A DNA stretch of 64,000 nucleotides from positions 7,540,324 through 7,604,323 of the forward strand of contig NC_088299.1 in NCBI RefSeq assembly GCF_032854445.1. Reading direction: 5' to 3'. Positions within the stretch are counted from its first letter, which is position 1, and each line of letters begins with the position of its first letter. A program made the position numbers and the translations under genes. Positions 51,976-64,000 of this stretch are shown in pieces. The stretch comes from Liolophura sinensis. Taxonomy: Eukaryota > Mollusca > Polyplacophora > Chitonida > Chitonidae. The notes under the pieces are model-generated. The model had not been told where the DNA came from, searched no databases, and saw only the letters and a program-made list of their open reading frames with translations.

Positions 51976-52708
51976 TTTATTAATGTCCACAATTCTTGAT
52001 TAAATTTTAATTTTACATTTCTCCCTCCGTAATAGTTATCTGCGTCCAGACAGTCCTCTTGACTTACATCCCATGAAAGGGATTCTAGAATCTTTTTAGC
52101 GATGTCTGTTTTTCGTTTGATGTAATAGTTTCCTCCGGAAGGCACACACATAAAACTCGTTGCCTTTCCATGTCGAAAGAACTTCCCTGTTGCTTGTTTT
52201 CAATAACATGCTTTTTGTCCGGTGGACAAATATCTCCTATATCAAAAGGGTTGGGTAATTTGATAATAAGAATCTCAGCATTGTTCTTGTCATGTTATCG
52301 TAGCTCATGCATACAATACACGTTGCTTTGACGTGAGTATTTTAAGAACTTAAATCCAGGAATCCCATAAATCTGCTTTATACGTCCTTGTCCAGATGGA
52401 AGTTTGACGGCCCGTGAAATATTGCTTAAAATTTGCTGGCATTCCTATGTTCTTTTTCCTGCAGACGCGTTTAAACGTGTGAAGTGAAAGATGTTATCTT
52501 ATGCATCAAATGTGGATACAGCGAAGGCTACCTGTATCGTTATCTTCTGCTGTATTGATCCTGAGGTATTTACATTAACTCAGCTGCTGTCTTTTGATAA
52601 GACTTCACTTACAAGACATGGAGTATACATGTCCAGATTTTCACAGCTGTACTGTTAGGATTTCTATCATGTTTTGACTTCTGAGAGACTATTGTGTTTC
52701 TTTATTAG

Positions 52709-52954
52709 GCGGCTTATTTGAGGCAAGAGGATTCTGTCTGTGAAGATTTGAGCAAATTAGAATTTCTTTACCTTTTGTCCCCACTATCCTTTAGATCTCC
52801 AGAAAACTCATCAAGACGTTTCACAACTCACCAGAATTCCTACGAGGAACACAACCTCATAGGCTATTCGACGGCTATTTCGGACAATCCGGATGAATAT
52901 GATATTAGATTCAGGTCTTTACGCAACCCTCTTGAGAAGCAACCAAAAATTTGA
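52709..52954 (+). CDS. possible orphan terminal exon
   Basis: After a good acceptor (tttctttattag) an open frame of 81 codons runs to a TGA. The peptide is hydrophilic and protein-like (SRRFTTHQNSYEEHNLIGYS, ending RNPLEKQPKI), unlike the low-complexity frames nearby. It could be the last, cytoplasmic exon of a gene whose other exons I could not find upstream. It has no recognised domain and may be chance. Confidence 0.22.
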   Translation, partial: AAYLRQEDSVCEDLSKLEFLYLLSPLSFRSPENSSRRFTTHQNSYEEHNLIGYSTAISDNPDEYDIRFRSLRNPLEKQPKI

Positions 52955-55900
52955 AATAATGCAAACATTCAAATGCCCAACAATCTATGCGTTTAAAACA
53001 AACATTCGTTTGGTAGCCGTCAACCACAATGAACGTTCGAGGTTCAAACGTTTAACAAAAATCTAGTGTGGCAAATTTAACATTTAACATACCCGTACAT
53101 ACACAGAGGATAGTAACATCAAAAGACAGTAGGATTTAAATTATACTCATTATTTCTGGAGCATGCAAACAGCAAACAGAACTCTGAACTTTCACAGATA
53201 TATTTATATATCTCGGGACTGAAACCATCACTGGACTTGACTGTTTGGTCAATATTGGACTCGTTATAGCAGAGTTTAACTCTGGATTAATAGTATATTT
53301 CAATCATTGTTGTTGCTTATTACCCCACCCACTTTCTGTATATATGGGCGTAGTTCCATTATTGATTGACTGAAAATATCAACATAGTATTTGACATTTA
53401 ATGGTTACTGCTACAATTACAAGATATCTGGTTTCTTGGAAGTGCTATTTTTAACTATGAATGTAGATTGTTACAGTCACTTGCTGTTTAAAAGATAATA
53501 ACTGATGATGTTTTACACAGTAACATTGGCTGAGTTTTTATTAGGTCGATCCTGAAAATCTACATTTTTTGTTATTTCCCATTCGCAGTTTAAGGCATTT
53601 CTTGACATTTAGGACAAGAAGTAACCATAGTTTTATCCTTGGGATCTTTTTGAGACTGGTATAGAGTAGTGAATGGTGATTCACACGTAGTAATAGTCTT
53701 GGAAGTCGGTTTAGATTAAGATTTGTGTGGTTATAAGAACGATATCGCTGGAAGAATGTAGCATTACGTTTTTGCTGTTATTCTATATATTCTCCGGTTG
53801 TAAACTTTGTTTTGGCAAAGCTTACCGTGACATTTAAGTGTTAGATGTGGTAGATATACTCTAGGAAGCGTTTGATAGCAGTACTTACTCATGATGACAT
53901 GAGTAATTTAAAGAAAATTGTTCGTAAATTCACACTTGAAAATGAGGTCCTACCGTCCTTGAGGCAGTCTTTTTGCGCGTAAGCAGGTTTCATACACATG
54001 GTAATTTTATGTAGATGTCTCATCTTGTAGATGTGAGATAAGCTTTTTAATTAACGTCATGGATAAAAGGAATTATTACGTCTTTTGATGATTTTAATCA
54101 GTCTGAATAGTGGTTTTTAAGTCTGACATTACTTGAGAAGTTTTAAACGTTTGTGCGGAAAAACGTATTTTCCACGTCAATGACAGTGATAGTATGTTAG
54201 CAGGTTTATGACTGACGTGTAGCTATTTTGCTGGTTAGCCAATCATGTGGCTGGAATCCGCACTTAGGCTCCGCCTACATGGTTGAACATCTATATATGA
54301 AAAGCGTCAGAATGAATATTGATGAGAACAGTAAACATCGTACGTATCTGTGCTAAAATTAAATATAATAAATGATCTAGTAAGTCGTCAAATGCCCACC
54401 ATAAACTGTTGAACAAGATGTGCGAGGCCGTTTCGGTGAATTCATAAAATTGGATGCCATTAGGTGTAGTCCTTGACCGATGCTGAGCAGAACGGTTCTG
54501 TCGTCCTTGAAAGCTTCAGTTCCCGAGTACAGGTTTGGAGTTTTAACGTTAGTGTGGATAGAACCTCTGTAGATACTAGGTGGTCGTATCAGGAACTGAG
54601 GAGCTTATGGGGTAATAGGTGCGCCATAATGATATAGTGCTGTGTTTTGATGAATTAGAAACACCGCCACATCTCTATCATCAACCTGTGTTACTTGTAC
54701 ACAGGGGAAAGAAAACTATTGTTGTTTATTGTGGAACGGAACATTCTCTCTTGACCATCATCATTTCATATTTATTCCACCACTGGATTTCATATCTTGA
54801 ATTTAAAAGCCAGATTATTGAAATCAGGAGGAATGGTATCTACTTCGATATCAAAATTATGTCGCACTGCTTCCACAAGTTTGGTGTAAATGTTGACATC
54901 ATTCCATGGTTTGTACCAATATTCACAAGGCGCTACCAAAGGTGAATGAGTTCAAAAGAACTAGTAATCTCCATAGACTTTCAGAGTAAAAAGGAAACAT
55001 AGTCGCGCTACAGTTGAGCAGTAGCAATGATTGGAAGAAAGACTCGCACCACTACCACAAAACTTAAAAAATGTATAAAGTCCAAAATTAATGCTTATTC
55101 TTACAAAGTGAAGCAGTCAGCAGTTTCTGGAAAGACGATCATGAAAAATTAGTATCTAAATTACGTACCATGCTAGTTATAAGTTGTCAATAATCAAAAT
55201 GTGTACATAAGATGGCAATCTAATTCAGCTGTCAATGGGCTATTGAATTTTGAATCTTTTGCACTATTGGGCTACCAATATCATAAACACGATTTAAATC
55301 TATTCTACCTTTTCATCGTTAAGAAAACTACTGTAGCTCACAAACGATATTTAGTTGTTTTAGTAACTTTTCATTTAGTTTTCACATGGGTGTACTGGTT
55401 CCCCCCGGGGTAAAATAAAATCTCATTCAGGTTAAAACTCATCTGATACAAGAAACTGCATTTTCTTTTCCGAGACCAGACACCGAAAATGGCTGGAAAA
55501 GTTATTTTAACTACAGCTTTTAACTCTGAGACATATTACTAGGAAAATATATTGTCACAATGTAAAATGCCTACAGCATAGATAGTTGACAAATTATCTC
55601 AGTCACAGTTTTATTCTAACTGTTCATGTAAATGCTTCAGTGGTACACGCCCCGTGGCACTATGGATCGAGACTTACTTGATGGACGCTCTGTTTCCATC
55701 TTTGAACTCCTTGGAGCCACATCAAGCTGTATGATACGATGGAAGTTTCCTCCGTGATGAATCCAGTTCTCACCCGGTTGACGCCTTTTCACGAAGTGAA
55801 ATGTTCTCAACCAGGTGGATAGTGAAAGAAATGACTACAAACTTTTAAGAAATTAAAATGTCGTATTTGACCCATTTTAGGGGAGAGAGAAAGAGCAACC

Positions 55901-57006
55901 TTTCTTAAAATGGTTCGGGTGAATTTGAAATGAAGTTTCCACGTCAAGTTTAAATACTGCTAGCCATTCAAACATTTTATGATTCAAACGATTTTCACCC
56001 ACTGAGTGAGACCATGCAAGGAACATAGCATATTGGTGAAGGCCAGCCGATGGACCCAACACATCGGATGTTCCATCAGCCATTCTCGTGAACACGTTAC
56101 TTTTTATTCCATTCCATTCCCGGTGAAAGTAATTGTGACGTCAGATTGAACATTTGTAACCAAGGTGTGGGACATCCGGTTGATCCCGTTGGCGTGGGTG
56201 TCTTTCAGCTTGAATATTTCCTGCCCTTGGCTCGCGTGCACCTAACAAAGATCTCGTACTTGTACGAGCGATTGCACTTGTACGATAAATAAGACAAACT
56301 TATTTAGCACTTACTGCCTAAAACACCAAACAAATAAATAAATATAGATATTTAACACTTAGCAATGGCCAAAAGCAATAAAAATGTAAAATCCCTTATA
56401 ATTTATTTCATGAAATTGATCAGTATCTTGATGCTCAAGTAAATATGTAAGCTGTATATAAGTTAGTTACCAGATTGTTTTCGTCTTCTATTGTTGTACA
56501 TGTAATATCCCCTAAGTTGACTCAGTAACACTATGTGTATATAGGCATTTAAAACTTCTCTTACTGCAGTAAAATCATTCACTATGAATGGGATTAGGTT
56601 TTTATTCTCTGGTTATTCACAATTATATTCAGAACCATTTTTTTAACGTTTTTTAAAAATTACTCGGCTTAAAATGAAGGGAAAACACTATAAGTCTTGC
56701 TATGTAAGTTCACAAAAGCATTTATTACAGCAGGTTTAAACGTTGCCATATACATATCTATGAGCTCTAAAACATAATTTCATTTCCATATTTATTCGTA
56801 CACTCTTAGACCCAGGAATGGTATCTTTAGATTCCCGTTCAGAATCAGTATAGAAAACTGAATGGCTATCTATATTTTATCAGAAGTGTGTCGAAATTAC
56901 GTATATACGTACGTAATATACGTATAGTAAAAATATTTATTTTGGAAAGAAAACTTCGGCGAAAAAAGATATAGCTATCTTTTACACAGCAACTGGCTAT
57001 GTATAG
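52955..57006. other. gene-free stretch
   Basis: No supported gene or conserved repeat except a SINE A tail scrap near 56312-56345. A frame at 54619-54945 (108 codons) lacks an ATG start and splice context, and I cannot support it. Confidence 0.4.
56936..56941 (-). terminator. polyadenylation signal of the GPCR gene
   Basis: AATAAA on the minus strand about 66 bases past the GPCR stop, a usual distance for a short 3' UTR. Confidence 0.45.
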
Positions 57007-58347
57007 CTAGATAGGCCCAATCTGTTGGCTGGCATCTGTCAAGTGCGTCTTCACTTTTACTCTATCGCGCGTGTTCTTCCGGAAACAGCAGTTAGAACAA
57101 AGCTGAGATCTTATCCCTTCACGCATGGCTGAACTGCAAGCTGCGTACAGAATACAGTTAACCAGTGGGTTGGTAATGTACAAGGCCGGCCCGAATAAAA
57201 ACACATAATAGACGCCGGCATCTCGGGTAGTGTAGATACTGTTAGCGCCATTTAGAGCAACCCAAATCGACCCTGTCCCTGCAATCGCATTACACAGCAA
57301 GAAGGCAATTACGATGGAAACCAGAATCCGAGTGATCTGCTTCTCTCGAGATTTTCCCTCCTCGACGTTGGCATTATTGCTTTCCGCCATTTTCAGCCTG
57401 TTCTTCTGCGCCAGCCAGACATGCCAAATGATGGCCGAATTGAGGCCAATCAAAATGATGAACGGTAACGCTTCAGCTAACAGGAGGTAGGACCAGAAAA
57501 TTATTGCTGAGAGCATTTTGTCATGACCCAAGTCAGTGAAAGTATAAGCGAAATATTTGTCTCCCGACACGGGGTCCACCTTTTCAAACACATGGCGGCG
57601 AAAAAATCGGATACCATTGAGAGCAATGGCGAAAATATATGCTCCAATCACGGCCAACTTGGCGCGAAATTTCGTGCAGTATTTCTGAGCCTTTAGAGGC
57701 CAACCTACTGCAATGTAGCGCTCTGTTGTGAATGAAATGGTCACCCAGACGGCTGCAGTATGACACAAACTTACCAACGGGAAAAAATAGCTAATCTGAA
57801 AGGCCCTAAATGTTTTGTATGCACGACTTGCAACGACTGACTCGAAGGCGGTTAATGTCTTGGGAGAATAGTTTATGACAAAAATCACGTCAGCCACGGC
57901 CAGACCAATAAGGTAAACCGACGTGGTGGACTGTAGAACGTCTTTGCGTAGCACTAACAAGACTAAAACATTTCCTATAATCGCTAAAATTGCAACAATA
58001 GGAAAATACACTCCTATGATAAAATACTGGATTCTGTCAAATGTTCTTTTCCAGGGCGGAAAAGAGTTTTCATTTCTGGTGAACTCATCTGACACGTTCG
58101 TACGGTGTGATGTGTGATTTGTTTGATCCAGCGTTGAATCTGACTCTATGGTTTCTATACTGGAAAAGTTCCCAGAGAGCAGGCATTCGTCCAACAGCTC
58201 CGTTTCTTCAGTAATTACAAGATGGTCGACCTCTTCTTCGTGAACAATGCTTAGACACCTGTCTCCTAATGTCGCACTCTCACTTGTCCCTAAAACATCC
58301 ATTGTGGACAACATCCAGACCAACAGCATAATCTTTTTGTTCAACAT
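57007..58347 (-). CDS. rhodopsin-class (class A) G protein-coupled receptor, peptide-receptor-like
   Basis: A single uninterrupted frame of 446 residues on the minus strand. An N-terminal signal-like segment (residues 1-20) precedes an acidic ectodomain of about 85 residues with N-glycosylation sequons at NFS, NHT and NVS. Seven helices follow: TM1 with GN at 125-126, TM2 with AVADV (Asp153), TM3 ending in ERY (209-211), TM5 with Pro295, TM6 with FLLCN (349-353) and TM7 with NPLVN (393-397). A cysteine cluster (CSNCC, 417-421) in the C-tail could be palmitoylated. Odd points: no cysteine at position 3.25 and none in the second extracellular loop, so the usual disulfide is absent; no Trp in TM4; NPxxY reads NPLVN; the TM6 CWxP motif reads CNAI. 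The CN in TM6 recalls FMRFamide-receptor-like invertebrate receptors, but the ligand cannot be assigned. Intact frame, no upstream intron needed. Confidence 0.87.
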   Translation of the reverse strand: MLNKKIMLLVWMLSTMDVLGTSESATLGDRCLSIVHEEEVDHLVITEETELLDECLLSGNFSSIETIESDSTLDQTNHTSHRTNVSDEFTRNENSFPPWKRTFDRIQYFIIGVYFPIVAILAIIGNVLVLLVLRKDVLQSTTSVYLIGLAVADVIFVINYSPKTLTAFESVVASRAYKTFRAFQISYFFPLVSLCHTAAVWVTISFTTERYIAVGWPLKAQKYCTKFRAKLAVIGAYIFAIALNGIRFFRRHVFEKVDPVSGDKYFAYTFTDLGHDKMLSAIIFWSYLLLAEALPFIILIGLNSAIIWHVWLAQKNRLKMAESNNANVEEGKSREKQITRILVSIVIAFLLCNAIAGTGSIWVALNGANSIYTTRDAGVYYVFLFGPALYITNPLVNCILYAACSSAMREGIRSQLCSNCCFRKNTRDRVKVKTHLTDASQQIGPI

Positions 58348-58507
58348 GCCTTTTGATAATGTGCTTTATTCTGAAGAAAAAAAAACCACAAAAATAAATT
58401 CCCGGAGGGCATTAAAAACAATGCAACAGTTGTTAATGTAATACCAAGTTTATACTGATCGTCTTTGAGTTAATTCTGCAGCAAAAACATACTGTATCCA
58501 GCAGGGA

Positions 58508-58675
58508 AATGGTGAGAGGAAACCGGATATAGCCCCGGGGGAAAAAACCCACAACCATCCTCAGGTTGATGTCAAACCTTTCCACGCGAACGACTGGATA
58601 GGAGGCCAGCATGAGTTGATCTTGAACTGACAGCAATCGCATTGGTGTGATTGCGCTGCGCTAACGAGCTAACAA
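58508..58675 (-). mobile_element. SINE A, 3' end lost
   Basis: Body GAGAGGAAACCGGATATAGC to the head GCGCTAACGAGCTAAC, upstream of the GPCR. Confidence 0.8.
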
Positions 58676-59261
58676 CTGCAGAATTTTTGTTCATATATTT
58701 TTATTTTTTATTCCCTTCTTTACAATTCATTAACGCTTCTGTGTAATTGTATTGGAAAAGCAAAGGTGGTAGTTTATAAGAGCTGCGGCGTAACAACAGA
58801 GAACGATCTGTTTATATACAGCTTGAAATAGAGAGACAAAATTGTGCGATCACGCTCACTGTTTTCTTGTACGACACAAGCAAACTTAAACCGCTGATAC
58901 CAAGCGTCCTTTATATGGGAGAAGCGTGTGCTTATTTATATTCAACGAAATACTAAAATCTATATACGACGGGCCGTAACACCGTGCGATTCTGCACACA
59001 GATTAGTAGAAGTAGATAGTGGAAGTTTCTGACAGCTGGAGGGATTTATTACGTAACCAATGTATGACACACATCTTCGATTTCTCGTCATTTTTCGTAT
59101 GACATAAAATATTACGCAATGAGACAATATGTGTCAATGAGCCATACTTAGAGTCACGTTTACATATGGTTTTATTGATCAGGCAAAGAAAATACACAAC
59201 GTACGTATATTGCGCATACTCAGACGGTGTAATCCTATACAAGGAAATGTTATTATCGAGA

Positions 59262-59580
59262 GTGACAGCTCCCATGGCCTAATTGTTAGAGTGCCCACCT
59301 CAAAGTCGGAAGGCTTCATACTTAAAAATGGCACTTGTTGCTCCCTCGCTTGGCACTCTGGACTGAGCGGTTAGAGCAAAGAAGCAGCACTGGCTGCGCC
59401 GGTATCAGTATAATGGCTGGGTGTCATCTCTGGTGTCTTCGGCATGATACCTCAGTGCAGCAATTTGGCAACATGGACTCGCCCTGCCACTAGAAGACGC
59501 AGTCTGTACACACACCTAATGGCTCCTCGTCGTCATATGACTGAAAAATTGTTATACGACGTCAAATCCTAAACATTCTT
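59262..59580 (+). mobile_element. SINE B, diverged subfamily
   Basis: Head CCATGGCCTAATTGTTAGAG and tail TTATACGACGTCAAATCC are kept; the middle differs from the other B copies. Confidence 0.75.
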
Positions 59581-59879
59581 TCATTATTATCGCTATTCAT
59601 CATCTCGGCTTCAGTAGTCCGCTTTCATCGGCTCTTTTCCCTTTTGTTAGTGTATATGATAGGCATTTGTCCTTACAAAGAGGAGTCACGTAAAGCTACT
59701 TCTCGCCTCCATCAAGGCGGCACAAGGTTATATGTACTGTTATGCTGCAAGGTCCTGTTGTCGAACGAATAAAACTGTTAGAGTAAAACCTTGAGACCGG
59801 ATTTCGCTATACACGTATGACCATTTGCTAATCATTACACTGTCGAGGCTTTTTGTTTGGAGTTGACTCTCCATGCTGA

Positions 59880-60239
59880 CGCCTTTTGTATTGATGTCAT
59901 AAGGAAATACCGCATGTATGTTTTCGAAAGGTAAAAAGTGATATTGTATCATGTGAATGACAAAAAACGTTTTTTGACATTAATTTACCAGTCACATGTC
60001 TCACCGTGTTCCGGAGGTATACACGACACCTCTTCCTGCCAGGAACACAGTAAGTTCCCAAACGTTCAGTTCCTCCATCGTTCATGTAATCTAAACAATT
60101 TTTGGGAAAAACTTTTTCAGACGCACCTGTTATAGTAAATGTGATCAAAAATTATTGCCTGATATTGTTGGTAGGTCAAAAGGTACAGTTGGACTTTTTA
60201 ACCTTTAGTGATGAAAGAGTTCGGACTCGAGACTTCCCG
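59880..60239. mobile_element. MITE-1, copy 3
   Basis: Shares CATGTGAATGACAAAAAACG, GATCAAAAATTATTGCCT and GATGAAAGAGTT with the other copies. It ends CTTCCCG and touches MITE-2 directly. Confidence 0.6.
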
Positions 60240-60442
60240 ACACTAAAAAATTAATCTGTTGTATTGAACAGAAAGTCTGTTATCTGAGGAATGCTAAACT
60301 GTATTCTCTTATTGCAGCAGATTCTTTTGTTAAATATGACACACAGTCTATTAATTCAACCTAACCATTCTATTAGACAAACAGGATCATCTCTCAGACC
60401 ACAGACTTTCTATGGAATTTAACAAATTATCTTTTTGAGTGT
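60240..60442. mobile_element. MITE-2, complete copy
   Basis: 203 bp with inverted ends matching over about 60 bases (left ACACTAAAAAATTAATCTG; right, reverse-complemented, ACACTCAAAAAGATAATTTG; both then AGAAAGTCTGT and TCTGAG). No coding capacity. Confidence 0.7.
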
Positions 60443-60474
60443 ATTCACCTTAATTCAAAATACTCATTCTACAT

Positions 60475-60611
60475 AATTTCCTTCAGGAGGGGTGAGTAGC
60501 TATAGTGATGGCCCCCGTTTAATTTCCTTCAGGAGGGGTGAGTAGCTATAGTGATGGCCCCCGTTTAATTTCCTTCAGGAGGGGTGAATAGTTATAGGAT
60601 GGCCCCCGTTT
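60475..60611. repeat. 46-bp unit, three tandem copies
   Basis: AATTTCCTTCAGGAGGGGTG...GATGGCCCCCGTTT repeated; the first two units are identical. Confidence 0.95.
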
Positions 60612-63417
60612 AATTTGAAATGTTCCAGGTCTATCATCTGGCCATTTTAAACTCTTATGAACATTGATAAAAGGAAGTACATTTTCAGCGAGCTTATATA
60701 CCTATTTTAGATTAACTGCAAAACTGTTTGTGAGCAAAGGTGTATTTTGCTTACAGAAAGAAACTTGATTTTGTTGATGAAATATCATTGAGCGCAATTC
60801 ATCGCTGTGAAATATAAGGTACATTTCGCACATTTCACACCGTATATCTCAGCTGGGCTTTGATTGCAACCATTCATATATCCAAAATGACGATCTAATT
60901 CTACACGATGAATAGACAGTCCCGTGCCCCAAGTTCAGCGGAATTAGACACAGTCATGAAGTAGAGTGCCAGCTATTCTGGACTCTCTGTCCATATTTGC
61001 TTATGTACACGCCGTATGCAGGACCCTGTGGTATATTGCTGTTCATGTAAGGACACTTTACAATGTGAAAATTGAAATTATCCGTCTTGTCGTATAGGCG
61101 GTGAAAGAAAATCGTAGGTCCAGATAAGATGTACATTCTGGAGAGTGTGTGGTTTCCTTTAAATTCAACGAAGGTAGATATATACTTTTCACAACCTTTG
61201 CTGTATATGGATTGCTTAAACCTAGCAAATCATCAGTAGATCGTTTACTCAATGAGAAAGATCAGGCCTAGTGAGGAGTACTCCTTAATAGCTTCTGCAT
61301 ATAGCCGTATTCAAATGAGAATGGGTATAGGTCGGCCAAAAGGGAGACACAATTTGTGCCAGTCGGAATATATATACACTTGTTGATATAAGGTTTCACC
61401 AAATTTCACATACGTGTTATTAATGGGAAATTTAAGCAACTCGATGAACAGCGAAACTTTCCATGAATGGTAACTCCCGTATCTAAGACATACTAATGTT
61501 GCAGCATGAACTATAGACTGATTGCATGTTTAAAGGGAGAAAAAACTCTAAATATCGAAGTAGGCATTACTAAATAGATCACTTAAAACTATGCATAAAT
61601 ATACTTTCAATTATTGTTTTAGATTTTTGTGAAAACAGATAGAAGAGGCACTCAAACCTTGGAATTCTAAGATGGACTTTATGAACCATCAGAGGTTAGA
61701 AACGTAAAAGATTACTGACATAATGTGCCCCAAAATTTCCTCCTTCTGGTGAACATCGGCAAAAAAAAAAGTGATGTGACGTCAGAGCACCTAGATACCG
61801 TCAGTACAGCCCATAAAGCCCACGATAGTATTCAAATAGTTGAATGGTTATCAACGCTCTTTAAAAATCAGAAAAGGAATGGAAGTATTTTTAGGCATAA
61901 TTTTCAGTGGTCTGTATCATGAACCTTACTTCATATTTTAGCTTTCTTTGCCTTTAACGTCATGCTCAAGAATTTGTCCCCGTCTGTATTATGCCAGGAG
62001 AAACCGGAATACCCGGTTTAAAGCACAGACCTTTGGCAATTTACTAGTTTGGCTCTATATTGCCACCACGAACAATAACAGTGTATGTTAAAATTCCTTG
62101 TCAAATGGCGAGGTTGAACCAGCACCTCATGTTTCCTACCGACAGGAGATAGGGCATCTTGACCACTCGGCCACGATCCTCTTGCACTGAACTACAGACG
62201 TAGTGTCCGCAGAATGACTTTGCTAGATTGTACAAGGGAACTGTGTACTTACTTCTGACCACCGTTAATGTCGCCGTATGATACCTGCAAATGCCAATGC
62301 TGCACCTCAAACACCAAACTAGCAACAATGACAAAGTAATTAACACTTCCCTTTTATATACCTTCTTTTAAGACAGGATGTAAAATTTCCAAAGGTATCC
62401 ATCGAAATTCAAAGTACAGAGCCAAGGAAATGAAGCTGAATTTCCTTGGCTGGCTTCCTGTCCTGTAGTCTCATTATGGTTAAATCGGATTAAATGTGTC
62501 AGTTCCAGGAATCGTGGCTTTCAGTGTCTTAACGACCTAATTGTCCGCAATCTGCTTTCGCCTATCACAGGGAAACAAACAATATTTTGGAAATAAACCT
62601 GTCTTTGAATTATGAAAGATAAAAGCCTGGGAAAATTATAATTGTTTCCATACTTGTCTCCTGTAAAGGACTATGTTCAAAATTCATAACCAAAATGAAA
62701 GTCATAAGCTAGATTTAATTCCAGGTGTTTGGAAATACGTAAATATAGTGCCTGGGCCCGCAATCATCAGGATTAAGCGTATGATTTGATTACCTCGGCC
62801 AGTGGCCCCATTACAGGAAACTAGATCGGCTCTGTCGTTCGGAATTTAAAAATAATATCGAGTCAGCATGATTGATCTAAGTGGGCGTTCAGTTGTAACA
62901 GGACCGTCTGAGATTTCCAAGATATTTTTTTTATTTTTCCACAATCAGGAAGATGGTTATGGTTTAATTGGTGCTGATATGGTCCCCTGTTTATTACAAA
63001 CTGTCTAAAATACATCTATCTCATTTCTCCTATAATCATTGCAAAATTAACATTCTGAGAGTTAATATTGGAGTATTTAGTGAGGCGCATTTTAAAATAA
63101 AATGCATGTCGGTGAAGACGTATAAACTACCGCTAATTCCGAGTTATTGCGACATTCACAGCATATAGGACTCGTGTTGTCTTGCACCCAGGTTCCTCGT
63201 TAAAAAAGTAGCTCATGCTATAAAATACATGTAGAATGTCGAAAATGTGACCATCGGACAAACTCACATATAGAACGATGGACAGACTTAGTCACAACTA
63301 TAAAAAGGAAACTTTAGGAAACCGAGAAAACATCTGCTGTTCTCTGTTTGAATTCTCTTTCATTGATCTGTATCTTAGGAAATATAGGGTTGGCTGGAAC
63401 CAGAGACTTCAGTGGTT
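60612..63417. other. gene-free stretch with one old SINE
   Basis: Only an old SINE-like piece at 61945-62180 (TTTAACGTCATGCTCAAGAA, GAGGTTGAACC, head GACCACTCGGCCACGATCCT). Nothing else recognised. Confidence 0.4.
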
Positions 63418-63418
63418 A

Positions 63419-63686
63419 CATTTTTTTATCAATTTGGTTGGAGTTTTATGTCGTACTCAAAAAATATTTCATTTTACGACGTCGGCGAGCATTGAGTTGG
63501 GAGAAACTTGGCAGAACCCGAGGGAAACCCATAACCATCCACAGCTTGTTGACAGACCTTTTCACGTACGACCGTAGAGGAAGCCGGTATCAGGCTGGGT
63601 ATGAATTCACAATGATTGCTCTGGTGACAGGTTTATGGGTCATTGTGCTGCGCTAGCGCGCTAACCACTAGGTCACGGAGGCCTCA
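63419..63686 (-). mobile_element. SINE A, full length
   Basis: Tail side TTGGAGTTTTATGTCGTAC to the head GCGCTAACCACTAGGTCACG. Nothing recognised from here to the window end. Confidence 0.85.
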
Positions 63687-64000
63687 TAAACAATTGTTAT
63701 ACCAGCAGCAAAAAGCCCAATGAAAACTGAAAGGAATGAGGTACTTTTCCAAGATAAATTAACCATTAATATCTTGCAAAGGGTGATCAATACGATACCG
63801 CTCTAAAGACATATCCTCATCGCAAATTAAAAAGACAACAAAATAAACCACACAGCTTAGATCCAAGTTACTGTAAGGAGGGAAAGGTTCCCATTCATGT
63901 GGAAAAACGGGGTACGCACAAGACCATAAGTCACAGAAAAAGGTGCTCGTTCTGTAGGAAAGGTTCTTTTTGAAATGAGACGCTTGTGAGAACTTGTTTT

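Noticed and set aside
54619-54945. 108-codon frame
   Set aside because: No ATG start, no splice signals that make sense, no domain recognised.

Overview
This is a eukaryotic, AT-rich, intron-containing and repeat-dense window. The dispersed tRNA-derived SINEs (tails reading like TTTACGCCGTACTCAAGAAT and ACGACGTTAAACCCCAAGCA), the many minisatellites and the type of single-exon receptor point to a lophotrochozoan, most likely a mollusc. That assignment rests on my memory of such repeats and was not searched.

Layout. (1) 1.9-34.3 kb, + strand: a tandem array of four paralogous small type I membrane protein genes, each built as signal-peptide exon, two exons forming one CUB domain, one exon carrying an LDL-receptor class A module plus a transmembrane helix, and (in two genes, perhaps three) a separate cytoplasmic-tail exon. 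Intron phases are the same throughout (1-1-1, then 0 before the tail), so the genes are clear duplicates. The tails are unrelated to each other: almost none in gene 1, acidic in gene 2, uncertain in gene 3, Pro/Gln/Tyr-rich in gene 4. (2) 36.3-40.3 kb: a tandem duplication holding two secreted-type EF-hand proteins on the - strand, each facing a relic of the gene 4 tail exon on the + strand. The first relic is still an open exon with a phase-compatible acceptor. (3) 42-57 kb: a gene-poor stretch of SINEs, microsatellites and possible orphan exons. (4) 57.0-58.35 kb, - strand: an intronless rhodopsin-class GPCR with a long N-terminal ectodomain and several missing landmark residues. (5) 58.4-64 kb: repeats only.

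Repeats. Three SINE families can be told apart. A (about 270 bp, commonest, some 25 copies or pieces) and B (about 340 bp, six copies) have tRNA-like heads; C (about 330 bp, two copies) is known only in part. Several insertions have clear target-site duplications of 10-13 bp. Three non-autonomous DNA-transposon-like families with long inverted ends were found by comparing parts of the window with each other: MITE-1 (three copies), MITE-2 (one whole, one half copy) and MITE-3 (two copies, one nested inside a SINE C). No transposase or reverse transcriptase gene was recognised.

How the genes may work together: the CUB-LDLa-TM proteins look like cell-surface, calcium-dependent binding proteins whose ectodomain plan is constant while the intracellular tail changes. 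The EF-hand proteins have a signal peptide, at least in copy A. A functional link between the two groups is not shown; only their shared duplication history is.
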